Origin: Sandaracinobacteroides sp031425455 | GTDB taxonomy: Bacteria > Pseudomonadota > Alphaproteobacteria > Sphingomonadales > Sphingomonadaceae | Assembly: GCA_031425455.1 (NCBI GenBank) | Contig: JANPJJ010000153.1 | Span: 1-7,859, forward strand | Direction of reading: 5' to 3' | DNA: 7,859 bases | Shown here: one piece after another, positions 1 through 5,825 of the stretch | How positions within the stretch are numbered: the first letter of the stretch is position 1 | Layout: each line of letters begins with the position of its first letter | Notes under the pieces: model-generated | What the model was told of the DNA's origin: nothing | The model's input: the letters and a program-made list of their open reading frames with translations, nothing else | Databases searched by the model: none | Translations under genes and position numbers: made by a program

Positions 1-1026
1 GGGATCGCGCAGCACCGCAGTCTCCTGCCGCTCGGCGATCACATAGGCCGAGCGGAACTGCCCGAACCCGATCGACAGGCTGTTGGCGGCAATGTCCGGC
101 ATCGCATCCACTTCCACCACCGGATAGCCCAGCAGCGTCGATGCCTCGCCTTCCTGCAGCCCGTGCCGCCAGATGAAGTCGCCCGTCGTATCCTTGAACT
201 TGCGCACGGTCGCGATCGTGTTGGAGTTCATCACCCAGACCGCGCCCTGCCGATAGGGCGCGCGCAGCGCATGCACCAGGTCGATCATCCGATCGGCCGG
301 GTTGGTCCCGATAAAGGCCCCCGCAGCGCCCGAGGGCACATATTGCAGCGTCCCGAACGGCCGGGTGGCATCCGTCGTCAGCGCCACCGGATAGGTCAGG
401 AAGCCCTTCGGCTGCGCCACCCCGGTGCCGCTCACGAAGGCCACGCCCTCGGCGCGCGCGAACTCGATTGCGATCTCGTTCGCCAGCCAGCCCTCCACGT
501 CGAACATCGCATCGTCCAGCATCGGCTGGGTCGCGGCCGGGTTGGCATAGATCTCGCCCATCGGCGGCGCCACTTCGCTGAACAGCGGTGTCGCCGTCTC
601 CGGCCGGGTCGCGGTCTCGCTCACCCAGCCCGAGGCGATCCCGCCTACCGCCACCAGCTTGCGATAGCTCGCCGAGCCCACCTTCACCACGTCCGCCACC
701 TGCCGGATCGGCGAGATCTGCTTCAGCGTGCTCTCGATCCGCGCGTCGATCTCGATCGGCACGGCAAGGCCGCCCTCGCCGGCGATCCCGATCGACAGCT
801 TCTTCGCTTCGAAATCGGCCTCAATCCCTTTCCTGAGGTACCGGTCGGCAAAGGCTGAAGGCGTCACCCCCTTGGAACCTGTCGCCAGCGGCGGGTGCCC
901 CACGGCGCGGCGCGACAGCGCCTGCACATCCTGCTTCACTTCGGCCCGCAGTGCGTCCAGCTCGGCGCGCACGTCGATGTCGCCCGACGCGGTCACCACC
1001 GCGTCGGCCTTGGTTTCATACCCCAT
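1..1026 (-). CDS. Major capsid protein, HK97 fold, GTA type (gp5-like); C-terminus cut by window edge
   Basis: Main shell protein of the phage-like head. Reading the minus strand from the ATG at 1026 gives 342 codons with no stop up to base 1. GTA/HK97 capsids are usually near 400 residues, so roughly the last 50 are missing. The N-terminus (MGYETKADAV, about residues 1-75) is charged and helical, like the scaffold-like delta region that the prohead protease removes. The capsid fold follows: GGLAVPIEIDARIEST, then SGWVSETATRP near residue 135, then EIYANPAATQPMLDDAMFDVEGWL, AFVSGTGVAQPKGFLTYP and GYPVVEVDAMP. These are familiar from the phage_capsid family and especially from GTA capsids. AGAGGAG at 1041-1035 lies 8 bases before the ATG and fixes the start. 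It is downstream of the protease gene and separated from it by a repeat array. I am sure of the family and fairly sure of GTA rather than prophage. Confidence 0.93.
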   Translation of the reverse strand, partial: MGYETKADAVVTASGDIDVRAELDALRAEVKQDVQALSRRAVGHPPLATGSKGVTPSAFADRYLRKGIEADFEAKKLSIGIAGEGGLAVPIEIDARIESTLKQISPIRQVADVVKVGSASYRKLVAVGGIASGWVSETATRPETATPLFSEVAPPMGEIYANPAATQPMLDDAMFDVEGWLANEIAIEFARAEGVAFVSGTGVAQPKGFLTYPVALTTDATRPFGTLQYVPSGAAGAFIGTNPADRMIDLVHALRAPYRQGAVWVMNSNTIATVRKFKDTTGDFIWRHGLQEGEASTLLGYPVVEVDAMPDIAANSLSIGFGQFRSAYVIAERQETAVLRDP

Positions 1027-1119
1027 CCGTCACTCTCCTCTTGTGATTTCCCTGCTCGAACAAAATCCCAGACCAAAGGTCCGCAAGCGCGACCGCGCGC
1101 TGGCCCTCAGGCCGCTCCC

Positions 1120-1145
1120 AAACAAAAACCCGGACCAAAGGTCCG
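1120..1145 (-). terminator. Terminator-like hairpin plus T-run inside the repeat array
   Basis: On the minus strand CGGACC-TTT-GGTCCG (1145-1131) is a perfect 6-bp stem with a 3-base loop, followed by GG and TTTTTGTTT (1128-1120). A second, slightly weaker copy lies at 1083-1069 (one G-U pair), followed by GGATTTTG. Together with the hairpin at 1259-1246 this makes three stem-plus-T elements in series, all pointing the way the GTA genes are transcribed. Confidence 0.45.
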
Positions 1146-1233
1146 CAAGCGCGACCGCGCGCCGGCCGTCAGGCCGCTCCTCAACAGAAAACGTCCGCAA
1201 GCGCGACCGCGCGCCGGCCCTCAGGCCGCTCCC

Positions 1234-1259
1234 AAACAAAAACTTCGGCCGTCAGGCCG
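1234..1259 (-). terminator. Terminator-like hairpin plus T-run just after the protease gene
   Basis: Read on the minus strand, CGGCC-TGAC-GGCCG (1259-1246) is followed after AAG by TTTTTGTTT (1242-1234). The stem is only 5 bp but all G/C, and its position 8 bases after the protease stop is what an intrinsic terminator would show. It sits inside an operon whose next gene, the capsid, must be strongly expressed. It would therefore have to be leaky, bypassed by anti-termination, or used to set stoichiometry. Activity is not proven by sequence. Confidence 0.45.
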
Positions 1260-1267
1260 CTCCCCAA

Positions 1268-1672
1268 TCAAGAAACGCTCTCCACCCGCGCCTCCTCGTG
1301 CATCGGCAGCGTCACCACCGAACATTCGATCAGCTCCAGCTTCAGCAGCTCGCGCCCGCCGCCGGCCCGCTTCCGCGCCGACTTCACCCGATACCCGAAC
1401 GACAACCCGTCAATCGCCCCGGCCCGCAGCAGCGCCAGGGCATCCAGCCCGTCGCGACAGTCCGGGCTCACCCCGGCCACCATCTTCAGCCCGCGTCCGT
1501 CCTCGGTCAGGCTCAGCACCCGGCCGATCGGCCGCGCCGGATCATGCTGCCACAGCAGGGGCAGGTCTGCCCGCGCCCCCAGGAACGCCTCCCGCCGCAC
1601 CACATCGCCGCCCCGGTCGGCCACATCGAACCGGCTGACATAGCCGCTCACCTTCACCAGTTCGTCCTTCAT
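1268..1672 (-). CDS. Prohead (capsid maturation) protease, HK97 family, GTA gp4-like
   Basis: Serine protease that trims the capsid protein during head maturation. The protein is 134 residues, compact for the family (often 130-220). The expected catalytic histidine is in LLWQHD (H43), the serine in GAIDGLSFGY (S91) and the acidic residue in LIECSVV (E116), the usual order for U35/HK97 prohead proteases. The N-terminus (VSGYVSRFDVADRGGDVV) matches the family's opening strand. The ATG at 1672 overlaps the portal stop codon as ATGA, and GGGGAGG lies 4 bases upstream, so both spacing and coupling support this start. The same frame stays open far upstream through the portal gene, but that part is a shadow. 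The next gene downstream is the capsid, its expected substrate. Confidence 0.92.
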   Translation of the reverse strand: MKDELVKVSGYVSRFDVADRGGDVVRREAFLGARADLPLLWQHDPARPIGRVLSLTEDGRGLKMVAGVSPDCRDGLDALALLRAGAIDGLSFGYRVKSARKRAGGGRELLKLELIECSVVTLPMHEEARVESVS

Positions 1673-2799
1673 GCCGCCTCCCCGCTGCGCCCGCGCGGCG
1701 CCCACCCCAGCATCTCGCGCTTCTCGTCCTCGCTCAGGAACGAAGCCGCCCCCACATGCCGCCACAGCCGCTCGCGGTCCGCCCACAGGGCGGGCACCAG
1801 GTCCAGGTCCGGCGCCAGCTTCAAGCCCGGCCACCACAAGGCGAGATGCGCCGACAGCCCGTCCAGGATGCGCCCCAAGAGCGGCAGGATCGTCAGGCGC
1901 CACAACGCCACATTGGCCTCGGCATAATTGGCATGCGTCGAATCGCCGGGCAGTCCCAGCAGCATAGGCGGGACCCCGAACGCCAGCGCCGCCTCCCGCG
2001 CCGCAGCTTCCCGCGCCTTCTGGAAGTCCATTTCGGCCGGCGTCAGCGCCAGCGACTGCCATTTCAGCCCGCCTTCCAGCAGCATCGGCCGCCCCGCATT
2101 GGCAGCCCCCGCAAACCCGGCCTCGATCTCGTCCCGCAGCCGGGCGAACTGCTCGGCCGAAAGCGGCCCGTCGTCGCCGTCCAGCACCAGCGCTCCGGAA
2201 GGCCGCGCCGCATTCGCCAGCAGTGCCCGGTTCCACCGCGCCGCCGCGTTCAGCAACGCAACCGGCTCGCTCGCCGCCGCCAGCACGCCCAGCCCCAGAT
2301 GATCGTCCAGCGGGTTCATCGCCTTCAGGTGCAACAGCCCCGGTGCAGAGGCATCGCCTTCCGCCGGATGGCGCTGCACCCGGCTCCCCACCCGATACAG
2401 CCAGGCCAGCGGCCAGCCATTGGCATCCGTCTCCAGCGTCATCCGCTCGGGCCGCAGCACCCACAACGCCGCCGGCTGCCCCCGATGGTCCAGCGCCGTC
2501 TCGGCATAGGCATTGCCGTGCAGCAGCAGATGCGTCGCCAGGGCTTCCAGGATCCCGGAGGATACCAGCCCAAGTGCCGGATGATCCTCGCCCCCGGCCA
2601 GCAAGGTCACGCTCGCCAGTCCCTCGGTCACCAGCCGCAGCGCCCTGAGCGCAGTCGAATTGCGCGTCGCCGCTCGAACCTGCCCCTCGTACGACATCGG
2701 GGTCTCCCCCGCCGCCCCCTGCAGCATGCCGGCCCACTCCCGCGTCATCGGCACCGCCTTGCGCTCGGGAATGCCCAGCCACCGCGTCGCCCAGTTCAT
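1669..2799 (-). CDS. Phage portal protein, HK97 family, GTA gp3-like
   Basis: Forms the ring at the unique head vertex through which DNA is pumped and to which the tail is joined. The protein is 376 residues, normal for GTA portals. Recognisable parts in order are: MSYEGQVRAATRNSTALRA near residue 35; HGNAYAE with VLRPERM and the clip region at about 95-120; LHLKAMNPLDDHLGLGVLAAA at about 155-175; and the C-terminal stem and crown, with LTPAEMDFQKAREAAAREAA followed by FGVPPMLLGLPGDSTHANYAEAN. The latter is the most typical signature of the family. The start ATG at 2799 overlaps the TGA of the small gene upstream, and GGAG at 2811-2808 sits 8 bases before it. The stop overlaps the protease start in the same way. 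No damage is visible. Confidence 0.94.
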   Translation of the reverse strand: MNWATRWLGIPERKAVPMTREWAGMLQGAAGETPMSYEGQVRAATRNSTALRALRLVTEGLASVTLLAGGEDHPALGLVSSGILEALATHLLLHGNAYAETALDHRGQPAALWVLRPERMTLETDANGWPLAWLYRVGSRVQRHPAEGDASAPGLLHLKAMNPLDDHLGLGVLAAASEPVALLNAAARWNRALLANAARPSGALVLDGDDGPLSAEQFARLRDEIEAGFAGAANAGRPMLLEGGLKWQSLALTPAEMDFQKAREAAAREAALAFGVPPMLLGLPGDSTHANYAEANVALWRLTILPLLGRILDGLSAHLALWWPGLKLAPDLDLVPALWADRERLWRHVGAASFLSEDEKREMLGWAPRGRSGEAA

Positions 2800-3014
2800 C
2801 GGCGTGGCTCCGGCCCGGGCATCGGCCCGGCCCCCACCAGCCCGCCCCCGATGATCAGGGAGATGGCCTGCGCCAGGCCGTTCGCCTGCATCGGGTCACT
2901 CCCCAGCACCACCGCGATCATGGCGAGCCCGGCCCAGGTCGAGGATTCGCCCGCACGCAGCCGCGCCCAGGCCAGGAAGCCGCGAACGGCTTCCCGGTCG
3001 ATCAATTCCCGCAT
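2796..3014 (-). CDS. Small two-helix membrane protein between terminase and portal (holin-like, function unproven)
   Basis: The protein has 72 residues. A charged, helical start (MRELIDREAVRGFLAWARLRAGE) is followed by two hydrophobic stretches at about 25-38 (STWAGLAMIAVVLG) and 46-63 (GLAQAISLIIGGGLVGAG), then a short Pro/Arg tail. Two short membrane helices after an amphipathic start resemble small phage holin-like proteins, but I cannot assign a family with certainty. TAAGGAGA, in which the Shine-Dalgarno sequence overlaps the terminase stop codon, lies just upstream of the ATG at 3014. The stop overlaps the portal start (ATGA), so the gene is clearly part of the operon and translationally coupled. 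In the Rhodobacter GTA the lysis genes lie outside the main cluster, so a holin here would be a difference. It could instead be a head accessory or membrane-anchoring protein. Confidence 0.75.
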   Translation of the reverse strand: MRELIDREAVRGFLAWARLRAGESSTWAGLAMIAVVLGSDPMQANGLAQAISLIIGGGLVGAGPMPGPEPRR

Positions 3015-3024
3015 GACTGTCTCC

Positions 3025-4338
3025 TTAGATGGCCAACACCCGCACGCCCGGCGAACCGCCCGAATCGCCCAGCAACAACTCCGTCAAAGCCCACACCAGC
3101 GCGTCGGCCCGATCGGGCGAGCTGCCGGGGCCGACATAGCCACCGCCCAGCATCAGCCCGCACATCTCGTCCTCGAGCTCGGGGAACAGCCCCACATGCT
3201 TCACCCGCCCCACCGCATAGAGGGCAGACACCGGCTCGGCCCGGGCCGACTTCCCCCGGCTCGCCTTCACCTGCTTCAGCGGCAGCGCATGCCCGGCAGC
3301 CCGCAGCGTCGACAGCACCATTTCGCCGCCATTGTTGGTCTCGGCGACGATCCGGTCGGCCCCGAACCGGGCATGCGCCGCCGCCACCGCAGCCGCCCAG
3401 CCGTCCGGCGTCACGTCCCGCACGCTCGCATCCCCCATCACATAGGCACGCCCGTCCCGGTCCAGCCCCACGGCGATGATCCCGCAGCCCCCGGGCCCGG
3501 CCGGCGGGTCCACGCCCACCACCACCCGCACCAGGGCCGGCGCCTCCGCCACCCGGCAAGCGTCCAGCCCGTCCCGGCCCCACAGCGCGCCTTCGCGCGC
3601 CTCCAGCAATTCGCCCATCACTTCCTGCCGCCCCAGCGATGTCCCGGCATAGCCCGCCGTCACATCCGCCAGGTAGGCAGCGGGCAGATTGGCCCGGTTG
3701 TCGAACGTCGAACCCCGGGTCACTACCACACCGGGCCCCGCCACCAGATCGCGCAGGAACGCCATCGGCCGCGGTGTCGTCGTCACCACCACCCGCGGCC
3801 GGTCCCCCAGCCGCAATCCCATCCGCAGATTGTCCCAGGCCTCCTTCGGCCGCGGCCAGGCCGCGATCTCGTCGCACCAGGCGAACTGAAACTGCGGCCC
3901 GCGGAGCTGGTCCGGCTCCACCGCCGAGATCAGGCTGGCGCACGCCCCGTTCGGCCAGGTCAGCAGCTTGCGGGTCGCTTTCCAGTCCGGCCGAAACCCC
4001 GCCGGCGCCACCGCCATGAGCCCGGACTCGCCCTCCAGCATCACGCTCAGCGCATCGTGCGCCGTCGCCCCCACCAGCCCGATCCGTGCGCCCGGATGCT
4101 GTCGCGCCACGCCCGTCACCCACTCGGCCCCGGCCCGGGTCTTGCCGAAGCCCCGCCCTGCCAGGATCAGCCAGACAGACCAGTCGCCGTCCGGCGCCAG
4201 TTGCGAAGGCCGCGCCGTCCAGGCCCAGTCGGTCAGAACCGCCAACCGCCGGCCTTCCGGTATCTCCGCCAGCAGGGCGTCGCGCTCCGCCTGCGGCATC
4301 CGCACGAAGCGCTCCATCCGGGAAAGCTCGCGCCCCAC
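3025..4338 (-). CDS. Terminase large subunit, DNA-packaging ATPase and nuclease, GTA gp2-like
   Basis: The motor that fills heads with DNA and cuts it. The protein is 437 residues, typical of terminase_6 and GTA terminases. The N-terminal ATPase has Walker A LAGRGFGKT (about residues 59-67), Walker B FAWCDEIAAW with D156-E157, and the coupling motif VVVTTTPRP (T186-T188). The C-terminal RNase H-like nuclease has its first acidic residue in VVGVDPPAG (D277), then IVAETNNGGEM, and a last one in PDRADALVWAL near the C-terminus. All key residues are present. The start is a GTG at 4338, preceded by GAGGGGA about 5 bases upstream; the ATG seven codons later lacks such a site. The stop TAA at 3027-3025 overlaps the ribosome binding site of the next gene. 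No small terminase gene is recognisable directly upstream. Confidence 0.95.
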   Translation of the reverse strand: MGRELSRMERFVRMPQAERDALLAEIPEGRRLAVLTDWAWTARPSQLAPDGDWSVWLILAGRGFGKTRAGAEWVTGVARQHPGARIGLVGATAHDALSVMLEGESGLMAVAPAGFRPDWKATRKLLTWPNGACASLISAVEPDQLRGPQFQFAWCDEIAAWPRPKEAWDNLRMGLRLGDRPRVVVTTTPRPMAFLRDLVAGPGVVVTRGSTFDNRANLPAAYLADVTAGYAGTSLGRQEVMGELLEAREGALWGRDGLDACRVAEAPALVRVVVGVDPPAGPGGCGIIAVGLDRDGRAYVMGDASVRDVTPDGWAAAVAAAHARFGADRIVAETNNGGEMVLSTLRAAGHALPLKQVKASRGKSARAEPVSALYAVGRVKHVGLFPELEDEMCGLMLGGGYVGPGSSPDRADALVWALTELLLGDSGGSPGVRVLAI

Positions 4339-4559
4339 CTGTTCCCCTCACGCCGCAGCATCTGAATTCCAACGAAAACGCCGGCACCCACAACCGGCTG
4401 CTCCCCCGCAGCCGGCCGCCGGATGCCGGCGCCCCACGCATCGCTCCGTGGCGCCCCACTGCCCGAAACTGGTTCGCTGATCCGGTCTTTCAGAAACCAA
4501 GAAAGCCACCGAACGGGCTACATCACTCCTGGGCGCAATTTCGGAGCATGCCCGACTCC
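4339..4559 (-). promoter_or_regulatory. 221-base structured leader between the DUF6456 gene and terminase
   Basis: I see no protein-coding gene here. On the minus strand it is less GC-rich near the DUF6456 stop (around 4470-4540) and then becomes a run of inverted repeats. One is GGCGCC-ACG paired with CGT-GG-GGCGCC (about 4454-4426). Another is a perfect 8-bp hairpin at 4415-4394. The stretch before terminase would be the natural place for the main packaging/head promoter or for a leader where transcription pauses. I could not find a convincing -35/-10 pair, a CtrA site (TTAA-N7-TTAA) or a clear IHF site. Confidence 0.4.
4394..4415 (-). repeat. Perfect 8-bp GC-rich hairpin in the terminase leader
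   Basis: CCGGCTGC and GCAGCCGG flank a 6-base loop (GGGGGA in the minus sense). There is no immediate T-run. A short TTTT lies about 15 bases further on (about 4380-4376). It could be a weak terminator, a pause hairpin or a protein-binding site in the leader. Confidence 0.5.
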
Positions 4560-5081
4560 CTAAACCAGATCGTCACGCTTGTCAACTCTTTTCTGTCCGA
4601 TATGGTTATTGTAATGTTGCACCAGCCGATCGAGCGCCATCCCCAGCACCAGCTTGGCCGCCCGGGACGGCCAACCCAGACCCTTCTCGGCCGCGGCAAT
4701 TCCCTCCCCCTCGCACGCCACTCGCCACAGAATGTCGGAAAGCCCGGGGCCAACCGCCGCCATCGCCGCTTCGAACCGCCGCTTCGCCTCAATCCCGGCC
4801 AGCACCTGTCCCTGTGCTCCGCCCCCGTACCGCTCGGAACTGCCCTGCGGCGCCGCATCCCAGCGCATCGTCACCCGCGCGCCCAGCCCGGCCCGCGCAT
4901 GGTCGCTCCTCAGCCGTTCGCCGGCCGCCACCTGCTCCGCCGTCAGCATGCCGCGACGCGCCAGCCACCCCAGCGGCGATTCGGTCAGGTTCACCGTCAC
5001 CGTCTGCCGGTCCACCGCATCGGCGGGCGCCAGCATCCGCGTGCCCAGCACCCGGTTCGGATAGTCCATTGCATCGATCAT
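4560..5081 (-). CDS. DUF6456-domain protein, candidate GTA transcription regulator
   Basis: The protein is 173 residues. A short N-terminal arm precedes a recognisable DUF6456 domain from about residue 31: NLTESPLGWLARR, AAGERLRSDHARAGL, RVTMRWDAAP, then a variable Gly/Gln-rich loop, VLAGIEAKRRFEAAMAAVGPGL, and the characteristic end GLGWPSRAAKLVLGMALDRLVQHYN. The closing block looks like a helical nucleic-acid-binding motif. DUF6456 has no assigned function that I can state with certainty. Being the first gene before terminase in the same direction, it may activate the GTA genes, analogous to GafA or GafY/GafZ; that is inference. It could also fill the place of the small terminase, which is not seen elsewhere in the window. 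AGAGGAG 8 bases upstream supports the ATG at 5081 over one seven codons earlier that has no ribosome site. The tail (NHIGQKRVDKRDDLV) is strongly charged. Confidence 0.85.
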   Translation of the reverse strand: MIDAMDYPNRVLGTRMLAPADAVDRQTVTVNLTESPLGWLARRGMLTAEQVAAGERLRSDHARAGLGARVTMRWDAAPQGSSERYGGGAQGQVLAGIEAKRRFEAAMAAVGPGLSDILWRVACEGEGIAAAEKGLGWPSRAAKLVLGMALDRLVQHYNNHIGQKRVDKRDDLV

Positions 5082-5162
5082 GGCAGCATCTCCTCTCGAC
5101 ATGCACACGCAAGATGCCATAATGGTAATTCTGTAGGAAAGACCTAACCGGGAGCAATAACG
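5082..5162. promoter_or_regulatory. Divergent intergenic region between DUF6456 gene and XRE regulator
   Basis: These 81 bases must hold promoters for both genes. The centre (5113-5135) is markedly richer in A/T than its surroundings and contains the inverted repeat CCAT-A-ATGG (5117-5125), a candidate operator for the XRE protein. Ribosome sites mark both edges: AGAGGAG toward the DUF6456 gene and GGGAG (about 5151-5155) toward the XRE gene. I could not pick out strong -35/-10 hexamers, as is common in GC-rich alphaproteobacteria. Confidence 0.55.
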
Positions 5163-5726
5163 ATGACGAGCAGACTGCGCGAAATCCGCAAGGCCAGGGG
5201 CCTCACGCTTGCCGATGTCGCGGCCCGCTGCACCCCTCCAACCACCCCGGTCACGATCGGACGTCTCGAAACCGGCACCCGCCAGCTCACCGTGCTCTGG
5301 CTGAACCGGATCGCCGCCGCGCTCGATGTCGATCCGAAGCAACTGCTCGCCCGCGAAAGCGACTCGACGATCCCGGTCGCCGCCCAGCTCACGGCGGACG
5401 GCGCCCAGTCTCTCACCGCTCCCCTCACCCTGCACCCGCCCGCTCCGCTGCCCGGCGCCATCGGTCTCCTCGTGCGCGAGTCCCAGGGCGACTACCGCGC
5501 GGGGGATCAGCTCTGGCTGGAGCAACTTTCCCCAGAGCGTTTCTCCGAAGCCCTCAACACCGATGTCCTCGTTCCGCGCCCGGTCGGCCGCTTCGCCTTC
5601 GGCCGCCTGGTCGCGACAGACCAGGGCCGCCTCCAGCTGCTCCCGTCCCGCCCCGGCAGCCGCCAGGCCGTCATCGCAGACGCCCCCTGGCTCGGCCGCG
5701 TCCACACACTGGTCCGGACCATCTGA
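5163..5726 (+). CDS. XRE-family regulator with a degenerate S24 (CI/LexA-like) C-terminal domain
   Basis: The protein is 187 residues. Residues 4-62 form a Cro/CI-type helix-turn-helix (RLREIRKARGLTLADVAARC, then TIGRLETGTRQLT, LNRIAAALDVDPKQLL). A Pro-rich linker of about 30 residues follows. The rest (about 97-187; LLVRESQGDYRAGDQLWLEQ, VPRPVGRFAFGRLVA, LGRVHTLVRTI) resembles the beta-rich S24 domain of CI/LexA repressors. The usual catalytic lysine is missing: the only lysines are K10 and K59, both in or next to the DNA-binding part. RecA-stimulated self-cleavage is therefore unlikely and the domain probably serves for dimerisation. GGGAG lies 8 bases before the ATG. The gene is divergent from the DUF6456 gene, which is its likeliest target along with itself. 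The arrangement recalls RogA, the repressor of the Caulobacter GTA activators, but I cannot show homology. Confidence 0.88.
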   Translation: MTSRLREIRKARGLTLADVAARCTPPTTPVTIGRLETGTRQLTVLWLNRIAAALDVDPKQLLARESDSTIPVAAQLTADGAQSLTAPLTLHPPAPLPGAIGLLVRESQGDYRAGDQLWLEQLSPERFSEALNTDVLVPRPVGRFAFGRLVATDQGRLQLLPSRPGSRQAVIADAPWLGRVHTLVRTI

Positions 5727-5774
5727 GGCCGCCTCCCGGTGATGAGAAGCTGGCCCCTCGGCGGAACGCCCTGG

Positions 5775-5802
5775 GCGCGACCACGCGCCGGCCGGCAGCC
5801 CG
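5775..5802. repeat. Diverged solo copy of the hairpin repeat found in the GTA operon
   Basis: GCGCGACCACGCGCCGGCCG and the following bases match the core of the 1071-1263 units at 25 of 28 positions by eye. The first hairpin is kept (GCGCG-ACCA-CGCGC), with the only change in the loop. This shows the element is not unique to the GTA operon and may be a dispersed REP-like repeat in this genome. Confidence 0.6.
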
Positions 5803-5806
5803 AACC

Positions 5807-5825
5807 CGATGAGCCTCCCTCATCG
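5807..5825. repeat. 7-bp perfect hairpin upstream of ribE
   Basis: CGATGAG-CCTCC-CTCATCG, 55 bases before the ribE start. No T-run follows on either side, so it is not a standard terminator. It may be a leader structure or an operator. Confidence 0.5.

Larger units (their letters stand above)
1071..1263 (-). repeat. Tandem hairpin repeat array (three full units and one partial) between protease and capsid genes
   Basis: A core of about 40 bases, starting GTCCGCAAGCGCGACCGCGC on the plus strand and ending TCAGGCCGCTCC, occurs at 1079, 1141 and 1193, so the period is 62 then 52. A fourth copy keeps only the end (1246-1263). Each core holds two small hairpins: GCGCG-ACCG-CGCGC, and GGCC/GGCC around a 4-base loop (CTCA or GTCA). 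The first two units also carry GACCAAAGGTC. Short A-rich spacers (AAACAAAAA, AACAGAAAA) separate the units and become T-runs in the direction of transcription. The array fills almost the whole 241-base gap between the protease stop and the capsid start. The reading frame across it (69 codons) simply repeats itself and has no family resemblance, so I treat the region as non-coding. Confidence 0.85.

Noticed and set aside
1030..1239. A 69-residue frame in the gap between protease and capsid
   Set aside because: It is the translation of the tandem repeats (recurrent GSGLRA..ARSRLRTF) and has no sign of selection as a protein.
1071..1263. CRISPR array
   Set aside because: Only three units with spacings of 62 and 52, the intervening parts are themselves repeated, and there are no unique spacers or cas genes.
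1673..2782. Upstream extension of the protease frame to 504 residues
   Set aside because: The extension is a Gly/Ala/Arg-rich shadow of the portal gene. The real start is the ATG at 1672, coupled to the portal stop and with its own ribosome site.
1756..4365. An 869-codon open frame on the plus strand across portal and terminase
   Set aside because: It is antisense to clearly real genes, rich in Arg, Pro, His and Gln, and has no recognisable domain. Long open antisense frames are normal at this GC content.
3002..4459. A 485-residue frame overlapping terminase on the same strand
   Set aside because: Out of frame with the terminase motifs and composed of Gly/Ala/Arg runs; the 437-residue frame carries all Walker and nuclease motifs.
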